Assembly (NCBI GenBank): GCA_001871015.1
Contig: MNUO01000124.1
Coordinates: forward strand, 3,531-16,584
Origin: Candidatus Desantisbacteria bacterium CG1_02_38_46
GTDB taxonomy: Bacteria > Desantisbacteria > UBA1551 > UBA1559
Length of the DNA stretch: 13,054 nt
Direction: 5' to 3'
Both the position numbers and the translations under genes were made by a program. Positions 6,228-13,054 of the stretch are shown piece by piece (position 1 is the stretch's first letter; the number at the start of each line of letters is the position of its first letter). The notes under the pieces were generated by a model, which was not told the DNA's origin, ran no database searches, and saw only the letters and a list, made by a program, of their open reading frames with translations.

Positions 6228-7151
6228 ATGAATAATTACCACCTGAAACATTCCTTTGTGCTTTTATGGTTCATCTTATTGGTCATTTTGGCTCCTCGCT
6301 CTTTTTGTATGGACCCCGCCAAGGTTCTGTTTGAAGATGCTACCAGAGAATCAAACCAAAATATCGTTGTTGATAAACTCAGGGAGATTGTAGAAAAATA
6401 TCCAGAGAGTCCACTGGCAATTGAATCGCTATACATAATTGCAGAGCAGGAATATCTGAAAGAAGACTATGCGCAGGCTTACCGGGAATTCCAGACTTTA
6501 ATTGAGAAGTTTCGCAGAAACAAATATTCATCATTGGCCTGGTATAGAAGAGCATCCTGTTTATTCGCCGTATGCGAATATGATGAGGCAATCAAGGAAT
6601 TTCGACAATCAATTTCCCTTAACCCCTGGGGTGAACAGTGCAGTCTTGCAAAGATTGGAATCGCTGATGCATATTTTGCAAAGAATGATTATCACAGAGC
6701 CCTCAGAGAATATAAATCCATCTCAGGCGGACCATTTCATCAATACATTCTCTATAAGATAACCCTGTGTCATCAAAATCTTCACAATGAAAGAGAATTT
6801 AAAATGTCAAAAGAAGAATTGATAAAAAAATATCCACTGAGTGTAGAATCTATGCTAATAGCCAATGCAACAGAATTGAATCTTGCGACAGACGAATCTT
6901 TGAAGGTTCCCTTAGAAGCAGTATGGACGATTCAGGTTGGTTCATTCACCAGAGAGGAAAATGCCCGAAACTTAAGTGCTACTCTGAGGAAAAAAGGGTA
7001 TATTTCGTGGATACAACGTGTAAAAATAGGGGAGGGATTTTTTTATCGGGTATATCTTGGAAAATTTAAAACTGAAGAAGAAGTGAAGAGGAAAGCAGAA
7101 GAGGTAAATCGTAAAGAAGACCTTCCTACCCGCATCGTCGAGTTAAAGTAG
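6228..7151 (+). CDS. TPR-SPOR envelope protein
   Basis: The 307-residue product has an N-terminal signal or anchor helix (about 8-27, ending APRSFC). A TPR-like region covers about 30-205, including KYPESPLAIESLYIIAEQEY (57-76) and YDEAIKEFRQSISLNPW (118-134). The C-terminal SPOR domain spans about 232-306 (WTIQVGSFTREENARNLSA, 233-251; FFYRVYLGKF, 271-280). SPOR domains bind peptidoglycan strands stripped of stem peptides, and TPRs mediate protein contacts, so a periplasmic role in wall growth or division is inferred. The organisation resembles YbgF/CpoB-type proteins plus SPOR. The ATG at 6228 is chosen because the signal sequence starts there. An upstream in-frame extension lies wholly in the tandem repeat. 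No ribosome site is visible before the ATG, since the repeat occupies that position. Expression may rely on reinitiation after murG, or on readthrough, because both genes share one frame. Confidence 0.87.
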   Translation: MNNYHLKHSFVLLWFILLVILAPRSFCMDPAKVLFEDATRESNQNIVVDKLREIVEKYPESPLAIESLYIIAEQEYLKEDYAQAYREFQTLIEKFRRNKYSSLAWYRRASCLFAVCEYDEAIKEFRQSISLNPWGEQCSLAKIGIADAYFAKNDYHRALREYKSISGGPFHQYILYKITLCHQNLHNEREFKMSKEELIKKYPLSVESMLIANATELNLATDESLKVPLEAVWTIQVGSFTREENARNLSATLRKKGYISWIQRVKIGEGFFYRVYLGKFKTEEEVKRKAEEVNRKEDLPTRIVELK

Positions 7152-7162
7152 AAGGGGGAAGA

Positions 7163-8083
7163 ATGGCGACAAAATTGCATCTTGGAATCAATCTGGCATT
7201 CGCACGAATGCGATGGCCACAACCAGTTGAATGGCTCTGGGTTGTGAATAAATTAGGTATTAAATATGTGGAATTCTGTTCTGATTTTCTTGACCCAATT
7301 TTAATTTCCAAGCCAACACGTTTAGAGGTGGCACGCAAGACCCGGAAAGAAGCAGATGAGGATGGAGTCATAATTTATGATTACTACACAGGAATGATTC
7401 CTCATTGTTTAAATCTTCTGTCCGATGCACGTCCCAGTGTTAGGAAAGATGGGCTGCGGTGGTGCGAGGAGGCAATAAAGGTTGCAAGCGCTCTGGGTGT
7501 AAGGGCAATCGGTGGGCATTTTGACCACATTTCATACCGGGCTCTCATCAGACCTCGCAAGAGAATATTCCTGATTCAATGTCTTTTTAAGGCATATCAA
7601 CACCTTTCAGAATTAGCCAGGAAAGAGGGTCTGGAATTCATGATGTTAGAACAGATGTATGTCCCTGGAGAGAAACCCTATACTATTGAAGAATCAGAAG
7701 AATTTTATCGGAAATTAAATGAAAGTTCAGCGGTCCCGATCTATCTTACAATTGATGTCGGGCATTCCTGCTGCCTGAATTATTTGCACAAGGAAGAGGA
7801 CCTTGACCCGTATGAATGGCTGCGCAGATTTGCACACATATCACCTGTGATTCATATACATCAGACAAATGGAAAAGAGAGTCAGCATCATCCATTCACT
7901 AAAATTTACAATCAGGTTGGTATTATAACTCCGGAAAAGGTAATTAAAGCCATTGAGGCCTCGGGTTCAAAGGAAAATTACCTGATGTTAGAGATATTTT
8001 TTCCTCTAACCGTTAACGAGAAACAATTAATCAATGACCTTTATGAAACCGTGATTTACTGGAGAAAGTACGTTGTGGATTAA
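7163..8083 (+). CDS. Sugar phosphate isomerase/epimerase family TIM barrel
   Basis: This 306-residue protein fits the xylose-isomerase-like/AP endonuclease 2 TIM-barrel superfamily. It opens LHLGINLAFARMRWPQP (5-21), which resembles the epimerases of tetrulose-phosphate and related sugar pathways. Likely divalent-metal ligands are Glu163 (MLEQM), Asp198 (TIDVGHS) with His201, His231 or His233 (HIHQTNG), and Glu277 (MLEIFFP). AIGGHFDH (115-122) lies on a central strand. AGGGGGAAG upstream (7152-7160) supports the ATG at 7163. No kinase, dehydrogenase or transporter for a sugar pathway is next to it, so the substrate cannot be deduced. Family members isomerise or epimerise ketose phosphates or inositol derivatives. 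It lies 11 bases after the SPOR gene and 12 bases before tadB, so it could be part of either operon. Confidence 0.83.
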   Translation: MATKLHLGINLAFARMRWPQPVEWLWVVNKLGIKYVEFCSDFLDPILISKPTRLEVARKTRKEADEDGVIIYDYYTGMIPHCLNLLSDARPSVRKDGLRWCEEAIKVASALGVRAIGGHFDHISYRALIRPRKRIFLIQCLFKAYQHLSELARKEGLEFMMLEQMYVPGEKPYTIEESEEFYRKLNESSAVPIYLTIDVGHSCCLNYLHKEEDLDPYEWLRRFAHISPVIHIHQTNGKESQHHPFTKIYNQVGIITPEKVIKAIEASGSKENYLMLEIFFPLTVNEKQLINDLYETVIYWRKYVVD

Positions 8084-8095
8084 AAAGGTATAAAA

Positions 8096-8803
8096 ATGAA
8101 TATGTTAATACTAAAGGTTATAGCATTTGTCCTTGTTTTTGCTGCAGGTGCACTCATTGCTCCCCTGTTAATAAAAGTCCTCAAGAATTGTCCGAATGGA
8201 TCCTGCTGGAAGATGAAAATGGGGTATATTGTAATGCGGATAAAGAATTTATTAAGGCGGCGTTCTAAGAAATTTGAGGACCAGTTAATAGGGGGGTTGG
8301 ACCTTCTTTCAAATTCTCTAAAGAGTGGATTCAGTCTATTCCAGGGATTAAATTTGTTAAGCGAGGAGATGCCTCCTCCAATTTCTGAAGAATTTCGCCT
8401 GGTTCTTCAGGAAGTAAAGTTAGGGCTTTCGTTAGAGGAAGCACTCCAGAATCTTACAAAGAGGGTGAAGTCTGAGGAACTCGGTATTGTTATTACAGCC
8501 ATTGAAATTTCAAGGGAAACAGGTGGAAGTCTTTCAGAGTCCCTTGTCAGGGTAGCTTATACCCTCAGGGAGAGAAATAAAATAATAGAAAAGATAAAGG
8601 TGCTGACAAGCCAGGGAAGAATGCAGGCTTTAATTATGGGTTTGCTGCCAATTTTTCTCTGTATTGCCATACTTGGAATTGATTCCCAGTTTATAATGCC
8701 ATTATTCCGTCAGCCATTAGGCTGGATGATGTTAGGTATTGCAACTGGAATGGAGATAATGGGGATAATCGTGATCAGAAGAATTATGAGAGTTGATGTG
8801 TAA
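8096..8803 (+). CDS. tadB: TadB-like type II secretion system F-domain protein
   Basis: This 235-residue inner-membrane protein has one T2SSF (GspF-like) cytoplasmic domain at about 60-170, with FEDQLIGGLDLLSNSLKSG (60-78) and ISRETGGSLSESL (138-150). It is flanked by an N-terminal helix (about 5-27) and two C-terminal helices (about 178-196 and 207-228). TadB and TadC form the membrane platform that works with the TadA ATPase to assemble Flp/Tad pili. The family is often near 300 residues, so this copy has a reduced N-terminal part. AAAAAGG (8084-8090) lies before the ATG. An internal ATG at 8102 is equally compatible with the protein. The next gene, a second T2SSF protein, follows after 3 bases. 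TadA and the pilin are not in the window. Confidence 0.85.
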   Translation: MNMLILKVIAFVLVFAAGALIAPLLIKVLKNCPNGSCWKMKMGYIVMRIKNLLRRRSKKFEDQLIGGLDLLSNSLKSGFSLFQGLNLLSEEMPPPISEEFRLVLQEVKLGLSLEEALQNLTKRVKSEELGIVITAIEISRETGGSLSESLVRVAYTLRERNKIIEKIKVLTSQGRMQALIMGLLPIFLCIAILGIDSQFIMPLFRQPLGWMMLGIATGMEIMGIIVIRRIMRVDV

Positions 8804-8806
8804 AAA

Positions 8807-9664
8807 ATGGCAGGGGTAATTCTGTTACTTACATTTGGGGCAGTGTTTGTCCTGTGTTTTGAATTTCTCCCAGAGGAAATGAGTTTCTCCAGAGTAAGAA
8901 GGAAAAATTTTGGACGATGGATAATATATAAAATTGCAAATATTAATGGGAAATGGTTCGACAGGTTCACCACCCTGAGGGTACTCAAAGGGTTGGGTAT
9001 CGAAAATTTTAGAAACGGTATTCAAAAAAAATTGAATGCAGCGGGAAGTCCATTCGGATGGAATCCTGATGAATTCCTTGCCCTAAAAGAATTACTAGCC
9101 GTAGGATTCTTCTCAATGTTCTGGTTGGCATCTAAGAGTTTTTCGGTTTCTTTAGTGTTACTGATAGTTGGTTTTTTCCTTCCTGATTTATGGCTTAATG
9201 AGAGTGTTGTGCGCAGAAAAAGGAAGATGGTAAAAGAATTGCCATATTTCATAGACATACTGACTTTTTCTGTAGAGGCGGGGCTTGATTTTGCAGCGGC
9301 AATCAATAAAATTGTTCAGAAGAGTTCGCCAACACCCCTGATTGAAGAATTGATAAAAACACAGGAGGAAATAAGGGTGGGAAGGACAAGAGAAAATGCA
9401 CTGCATAATTTAGCTAAACGAGTCGATATTCCAGAGATTTCATCTTTTACATCTGCTTTAATTCAGGCGGATAATATGGGCTCTCCGCTTGGAACCACAC
9501 TGCGAACCCAATCTGAACAGATGCATTTAGCCAGGTTTTTGCGGGCAGAGAAAAAAGCACAGGAAGCGCCCGTCAAAATGCTTTTTCCGTTGATTATTTT
9601 CATATTTCCTGTCATCTTCATTGTGCTCTTTGGACCGGTAATTTTGCAATTATTGTCGCAGTAA
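8807..9664 (+). CDS. tadC: TadC-like type II secretion system F-domain protein
   Basis: This 285-residue membrane protein is the partner of the preceding tadB product. It has an N-terminal helix (about 3-20), a second hydrophobic region (about 97-130), and a T2SSF domain at about 140-255. That domain includes ELPYFIDILTFSVEAGLDF (144-162) and ADNMGSPLGTTLRTQSEQMH (221-240), and a terminal helix follows (about 259-282). ELPxxIDxLxxxxEAGLDxxxA is the typical TadC signature. The length is normal for the family. The start lies 3 bases after the tadB stop without a strong ribosome site, so translational coupling is expected. Together the two proteins would form the Tad pilus inner-membrane platform. 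Confidence 0.88.
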   Translation: MAGVILLLTFGAVFVLCFEFLPEEMSFSRVRRKNFGRWIIYKIANINGKWFDRFTTLRVLKGLGIENFRNGIQKKLNAAGSPFGWNPDEFLALKELLAVGFFSMFWLASKSFSVSLVLLIVGFFLPDLWLNESVVRRKRKMVKELPYFIDILTFSVEAGLDFAAAINKIVQKSSPTPLIEELIKTQEEIRVGRTRENALHNLAKRVDIPEISSFTSALIQADNMGSPLGTTLRTQSEQMHLARFLRAEKKAQEAPVKMLFPLIIFIFPVIFIVLFGPVILQLLSQ

Positions 9665-9683
9665 AGTATTTTCAGGGGTTGTC

Positions 9684-10469
9684 ATGGCAAAAACAGTTGT
9701 AACAAAAGGGGAAAATACGGGAAAGGAATGGACTCTCTCAAAAGGTAAATTCAAAATTGGCAGAGGACAGGATAATGATCTTTTGCTGGTTGAACCCACT
9801 GTTTCGAGGAGGCATGCTTCAATAAAATATAAAAATGGAAAATATCTTCTTATCAATTTTAGCAGAAACGGGACAAAAATTAACGGTGAATTGATTAAGT
9901 CCAGGTACTTAAAGGATGGCGACAAAATAGAGATTGGTTCAACTACAATCCTGTATCAAGAGGAGCCTGGAGGTATTCAGGATGGTAGCCGGAAGAAGTT
10001 AATTTTTACATTTTTATTTCTGGCGGTAATTATATCCGCGATTTTTTTAGTCTCATTCAGGTTTGACAAAAGAGGTGTAGTGTCCCTGGTACCTCCGATG
10101 AGAGGAACTTATTGGACAGAAAAAACTGATAATCCCCAGAATTATTTTAATCTTGCAAGAAGGTTGTACCGCGAGAGAGAAATTAAAGATGAGAATTTAT
10201 TCCTTGCAATTCAGTCCTGGCACAAGGGCTTGAGTTTACTAGAAAAATCAAGTAGGACAGAGACAATAACCCTGCAACTAAAAAAGGCGGAGGAGGAACT
10301 GGACAGAAAAATAAAAAATGAGATGTTTAAGGCATATCAATCCTATCATCTCGGTAATTTATCAAGTTGCAGGTTGCATTTAGAGCGGGTATTGAAATTA
10401 ATTCCATCACCTGCTGACAGACGCTATCAAACTGCACTGGCAAAACTTAAAGTCCTGAATCAAAAATGA
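9684..10469 (+). CDS. FHA-domain membrane protein with TPR-like tail
   Basis: The 261-residue protein has an N-terminal FHA domain (about 4-92), a phosphothreonine-binding fold. It shows GR (26-27), SRRHA (41-45) and NGTKING (62-68), which together form the phosphopeptide-binding face. A transmembrane helix lies at about 105-126. A predicted helical, TPR-like region of about 150-260 follows (YFNLARRLYRE, 154-164; YQSYHLGNLSSCRLHLERVL, 218-237), placed on the far side of the membrane. AGGGG (9673-9677) supports the ATG at 9684. FHA proteins occur beside secretion genes, including some Tad and type VI loci. The position after tadC suggests that it regulates or scaffolds the Tad platform. The Ser/Thr kinase in this window could supply the phospho-ligand, but that is inference. 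The stop overlaps the next gene's start (ATGA). Confidence 0.85.
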   Translation: MAKTVVTKGENTGKEWTLSKGKFKIGRGQDNDLLLVEPTVSRRHASIKYKNGKYLLINFSRNGTKINGELIKSRYLKDGDKIEIGSTTILYQEEPGGIQDGSRKKLIFTFLFLAVIISAIFLVSFRFDKRGVVSLVPPMRGTYWTEKTDNPQNYFNLARRLYREREIKDENLFLAIQSWHKGLSLLEKSSRTETITLQLKKAEEELDRKIKNEMFKAYQSYHLGNLSSCRLHLERVLKLIPSPADRRYQTALAKLKVLNQK

Positions 10470-11053
10470 TTTCTAAAAGACTTTCAAGAAATTTTTGGAC
10501 ACGGCCGACCTTAAAAGTGGCTAAAGATTTGTTAGGTAAATTTATTGTTAGGCAAATTGGAAAAAGAAAGAGCAAAGGCATGATTGTTGAAACCGAGGCT
10601 TATATTGGACCGGAAGATAAAGCCTCTCATGCTTATGGGGGGAAAGTTACCAAACGCAATAGAGCTGAATATTTAATCGGAGGACACATCTATATTTATC
10701 TTGTGTATGGTATGTACTGGCAGTTAAATATTTCAACTGGTGATGAGGGCAAGCCGGAGTGTGTTTTATTGAGAGCGATTGAGCCAGCCAACGAGAGAGA
10801 ACGGAAAAATTCGAATTTGAGAGTTGTTCCTAACGGACCCGGAAAACTCTGCCAGTATTTAAAACTTGATAAATCTTTTTATGGAGAAGACGTAACAAAA
10901 AGTAAAAGGCTCTGGTTAGCTGACAACGATATTAAAATTAAGAAATTAGAAATTGCAGTTGGTACCAGAATAGGCATTGACTATGCAGGCGAATGGGCTA
11001 AAAAACCCTGGCGTTTTTATATTAAAGGCAATCCTTTTGTTTCAAAAAGGTGA
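10466..11053 (+). CDS. mpg: 3-methyladenine DNA glycosylase (AAG/MPG family)
   Basis: This 195-residue base-excision repair enzyme is predicted to remove alkylated or deaminated purines. GMIVETEAYIGPEDKASHAYGG (38-59) contains Glu44, Tyr46 and His55, which correspond to the catalytic Glu125, intercalating Tyr127 and His136 of human AAG. The helix-turn segment IYIYLVYGMYWQLNIST (75-91) and the VVPNGPGKLCQYLKL motif (120-134) are also typical. The length is normal for bacterial members. The ATG overlaps the stop of the FHA gene and has no independent ribosome site, so it must be translated by coupling within the Tad-associated operon. That is an odd location for a repair gene, and it probably reflects operon packing rather than function. 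Confidence 0.92.
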   Translation: MISKRLSRNFWTRPTLKVAKDLLGKFIVRQIGKRKSKGMIVETEAYIGPEDKASHAYGGKVTKRNRAEYLIGGHIYIYLVYGMYWQLNISTGDEGKPECVLLRAIEPANERERKNSNLRVVPNGPGKLCQYLKLDKSFYGEDVTKSKRLWLADNDIKIKKLEIAVGTRIGIDYAGEWAKKPWRFYIKGNPFVSKR

Positions 11054-11058
11054 GGTGA

Positions 11059-11772
11059 GTGAAGTACGGGATTGTATCAGATATTCACGGGAATCTTGAG
11101 GCACTTATGACAGTACTTTCCTATTTAAGGGATAAGGTTTCTTCATATATTTGTTCCGGCGACATTGTTGGATATGGTCCTTATCCAAATGAGTGCGTAG
11201 AGGTTATGAGAACTCTTGAGGGATTAATCCTTGTCGCAGGAAATCATGATCTGGGTGCTGTTGGTATGAAAGATATCGCAGAGCTTAATTCAGATGCTCG
11301 CACTGCGATAATCTGGACAAGTAAGGTGCTTAATCCTGAAAATAGAGAATACTTACGAAATCTGAAATGTAAAGTTGAAGAGAAAAAATTCACAGTAGTG
11401 CATGGTAGCCCACAGGATCCAACCAATGAATATCTTCTTGACTCCTGCACAATGGAGAAGAACCTTTCCTTTTTTAATACAGCACTTTGTTTTATCGGGC
11501 ATTCACATATTCCGTTATATTACCATAAGAAGAAAATAGAAATACTGGGGGATGACGAAAGAATAAATCCAGAGGAGAAGGCAATTGTCAATTTAGGTTC
11601 AGTGGGGCAGCCCAGGGATAGAAATCCTATGGCGTCATTTGGAATTTATGATGATGAAAAAGGAGAGATAGAAATAAAGAGATTGAGTTATGATATTCGC
11701 AAGACCCAGGAAGCAATGATAAAAGTGGATTTACCTCCATTTTTAATTATACGACTCACTATTGGTATGTAG
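11059..11772 (+). CDS. Calcineurin-like metallophosphoesterase
   Basis: The 237-residue cytoplasmic enzyme has the five metallophosphoesterase motifs: SDIHGN (7-12), GDIVGYGP (34-41), GNHD (61-64), VHGSP (114-118) and GHSH (147-150). Asp8, His10, Asp35, Asn62, His63, His115, His148 and His150 would bind two metal ions and catalyse. NLGSVGQPRDRNP (178-190) is typical of the YfcE-like and diadenosine-tetraphosphatase-like subgroup. The start is GTG with GAGGTG (11052-11057) just before it, and no better ATG exists. The substrate cannot be told from the sequence. Phosphodiester, nucleotide and phosphoprotein substrates are all known in the superfamily. The last codons overlap a chance T7-promoter look-alike (11747-11766). 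Confidence 0.9.
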   Translation: MKYGIVSDIHGNLEALMTVLSYLRDKVSSYICSGDIVGYGPYPNECVEVMRTLEGLILVAGNHDLGAVGMKDIAELNSDARTAIIWTSKVLNPENREYLRNLKCKVEEKKFTVVHGSPQDPTNEYLLDSCTMEKNLSFFNTALCFIGHSHIPLYYHKKKIEILGDDERINPEEKAIVNLGSVGQPRDRNPMASFGIYDDEKGEIEIKRLSYDIRKTQEAMIKVDLPPFLIIRLTIGM

Positions 11773-11826
11773 AAAATTAGGGACGTATGCAAAAATAGAA
11801 CCCGTCTAGAATTTCCGGAGGGAAAG

Positions 11827-12318
11827 ATGATACAGGTGAAAATAGAAGGAGTTGTGTTAGATTTGAAGTCCAACCTGCCTATTATTATGTTAAAGGATGA
11901 TAGGCAGAGATTGCTCCCGATTTCTGTAGGAATATTCGAGGCACAGGCGATTGCCTTTGCATTAGAGAAAGTGCATATTCCCCGTCCATTAACACATGAC
12001 CTCATCAGTTCCATCATAGAAGTATTAGGTTCAAGTCTTCTGCGAGTTGAAATTACAGAACTGAAAGGAAATACTTACTTTGCTTGGTTAGTTTTGAAAA
12101 CCATGGAAGGTGAAGAAACAAAAATTGATTCCAGACCAAGCGATGCTATAGCTATAGCGTTGCGGTTAAAAGCATCCATATATGCCAATGAGTCATTACT
12201 TATTAAAAAAGAGATTCGCTCAAGGCCTATTGATGACAATGAGATTGAACAATTTAAGGATATGCTGAATAAACTTACTCCCAATATGTTATGGAAATAC
12301 CTGAAGGAGAAAATTTAA
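11827..12318 (+). CDS. Bifunctional nuclease (BFN/DUF151) domain protein
   Basis: This 163-residue protein carries the DUF151 domain. Visible features are LLPISVGIFEAQAIAFALE (29-47), RPLTHDL (53-59) and the DSRPSDAIAIALR segment (101-113). The family is described as having both DNase and RNase activity in plant and bacterial members. The in vivo role in bacteria is unclear. The C-terminal extension (about 125-163) is helical and acidic, as in many bacterial versions. GGAGGG (11816-11821) precedes the ATG. The gene is 54 bases after the phosphoesterase and 15 before the AMMECR1 gene, so it is likely transcribed with them. Confidence 0.9.
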   Translation: MIQVKIEGVVLDLKSNLPIIMLKDDRQRLLPISVGIFEAQAIAFALEKVHIPRPLTHDLISSIIEVLGSSLLRVEITELKGNTYFAWLVLKTMEGEETKIDSRPSDAIAIALRLKASIYANESLLIKKEIRSRPIDDNEIEQFKDMLNKLTPNMLWKYLKEKI

Positions 12319-12333
12319 AAAGGAGGAGTTTCA

Positions 12334-12876
12334 ATGCTTGATAAAGGACAACAGGAAAGATTGTTAAAGATTGCACGACAAACACTGGAAGAACATATCA
12401 GGAAAGGAAGGATTTCTGAGTTTAAAGAGATTGACCCTGCCCTGACTCAAAAATGCGGGGTATTTGTAACGCTTACTAAAAAAGGTCAACTTCGCGGTTG
12501 TATCGGATATATTCAACCAATTCTTCCATTGGACGAAACAATCTCAAAAATGGCAATAGAATCATCTACTGGAGACCCTCGTTTTCCACCTGTTTCTTCT
12601 GAAGAATTGAAAGAGATTCACATCGAAATTTCAGTACTTACTCCTCTGCAACTTATTAATGATGTTAACAAAATTGAAGTTGGAAAGCACGGACTCTATA
12701 TTCGCAAGGGGCTTTTTTCTGGCTTGCTCCTTCCTCAGGTGGCGACTTCATATGCCTGGGATAAATGGCAATTCTTAGACCAGACCTGTATCAAGGCAGG
12801 ATTATCACCCGGTGACTGGAGAGAGAAGGATAGCCAGATTTTTATTTTCAGCGCCCAGATTTTTGGTGAAGAATAG
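12334..12876 (+). CDS. AMMECR1-domain protein (AmmeMemoRadiSam protein A type)
   Basis: The 180-residue protein has the invariant motif LRGCIGY (53-59) of the AMMECR1 family, followed by DPRFPPVSSEEL (81-92), IEISVLTP (97-104) and LLLPQVATSYAWD (131-143). The length fits the stand-alone domain. Many bacteria and archaea encode it with a Memo-like protein and a radical SAM protein, and the trio is thought to act together. Neither partner is in this window, so they may lie beyond it. The biochemical activity is unknown. AAAAGGAGGAG (12317-12327) makes the ATG at 12334 certain. It appears to be the last gene of its operon. No terminator hairpin is visible in the 77-base gap after it. Confidence 0.93.
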   Translation: MLDKGQQERLLKIARQTLEEHIRKGRISEFKEIDPALTQKCGVFVTLTKKGQLRGCIGYIQPILPLDETISKMAIESSTGDPRFPPVSSEELKEIHIEISVLTPLQLINDVNKIEVGKHGLYIRKGLFSGLLLPQVATSYAWDKWQFLDQTCIKAGLSPGDWREKDSQIFIFSAQIFGEE

Positions 12877-12953
12877 AAAAAAACAGATATTTAAAAAATG
12901 TCTATGTCAATTAATTTAAAAACCGTGTTGAATTATATAACTAGGTGACCGAA

Positions 12954-13054
12954 ATGCGATTGGTTGAACTAAAAATGCTTGCGAATCAGAAAGATGTTCC
13001 TTATCAATCTTTGATGAAAGTCTATCTTGCTGAGAAAGTAAAGGAAGAACTCAA
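12954..13054 (+). pseudogene. CopG/BrnA-type antitoxin fragment, runs off the window
   Basis: Reading from the ATG at 12954 gives MRLVELKMLANQK, then DVPYQSLMKVYLAEKVKEEL, and the frame is still open at the window end. This matches the C-terminal ribbon-helix-helix part of CopG/BrnA-like antitoxins (typically LxELKxLAxxKxIPYQxLIKxxLxE). Such proteins normally carry about 40-60 residues before this point, including the beta-strand ISLRLP-type segment. Here a TAG at 12942 closes the frame just upstream, so that part is missing. It is therefore an N-terminally truncated gene, or a very short variant starting at GTG 12945 or ATG 12954. No toxin gene is adjacent on the left. Confidence 0.5.

Noticed and set aside
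11747-11766. Functional T7-type phage promoter
   Set aside because: It lies within a well-supported coding end, differs at the initiation region, and no phage genes or phage polymerase are visible.
12929-12941. Promoter TTGAAT/TATAAC before the antitoxin-like fragment
   Set aside because: The two elements are far too close together to act as -35 and -10, and the region is simply AT-rich.

Overview
The window is a gene-dense, AT-rich bacterial chromosome segment in which every convincing gene lies on the + strand. Gaps are short and several genes overlap (ATGA at 5016 and 10466). The gene content suggests a Gram-negative-type, probably uncultivated lineage: MurG, a SPOR-domain protein, Tad-type secretion membrane proteins, and a Ser/Thr kinase with a PEGA tail. 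The phylum cannot be fixed from the sequence. A Planctomycetes- or Omnitrophica-like candidate phylum is a guess. No phage, transposase or CRISPR signature is visible.

Layout. 1-1613: a GlmU-like sugar nucleotidyltransferase/hexapeptide acyltransferase followed at once by an acyl carrier protein. The pair is bracketed by copies of a hairpin repeat. 1602-1748: a cluster of four hairpin repeats ending beside an extended -10 promoter. 1782-4279: nagB, rpmB and a membrane Ser/Thr kinase, nearly abutting. 4275-4384: a remnant of a small zinc-ribbon gene. 4381-7151: an exported TPR-like membrane protein, murG, a 17-bp tandem hairpin array, and a TPR-SPOR envelope protein. 7163-8083: a sugar-phosphate isomerase/epimerase-type TIM barrel. 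8096-11053: tadB, tadC, an FHA-TM-TPR protein and a 3-methyladenine DNA glycosylase. 11059-12876: a calcineurin-like phosphoesterase, a bifunctional-nuclease-domain protein and an AMMECR1 protein. 12954-end: a C-terminal-like fragment of a CopG/BrnA-type antitoxin.

How the genes fit together. The left half centres on amino sugars and the cell wall: GlcN-1-P/UDP-GlcNAc-type chemistry, GlcN-6-P deamination, lipid II synthesis by MurG, and a peptidoglycan-binding SPOR protein. A phospho-signalling writer (the kinase) and a phosphothreonine reader (the FHA protein next to tadBC) sit about 5.4 kb apart. A link between them is inference only.

The most unusual feature is the repeats. Two hairpin-repeat families sit exactly at the 3' ends of genes and supply the stop codon and last residues of the gene upstream. 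In the murG array, a single base change in one 17-bp unit (loop GCAA to GTAA) makes the only stop codon separating murG from the TPR-SPOR gene in the same reading frame.
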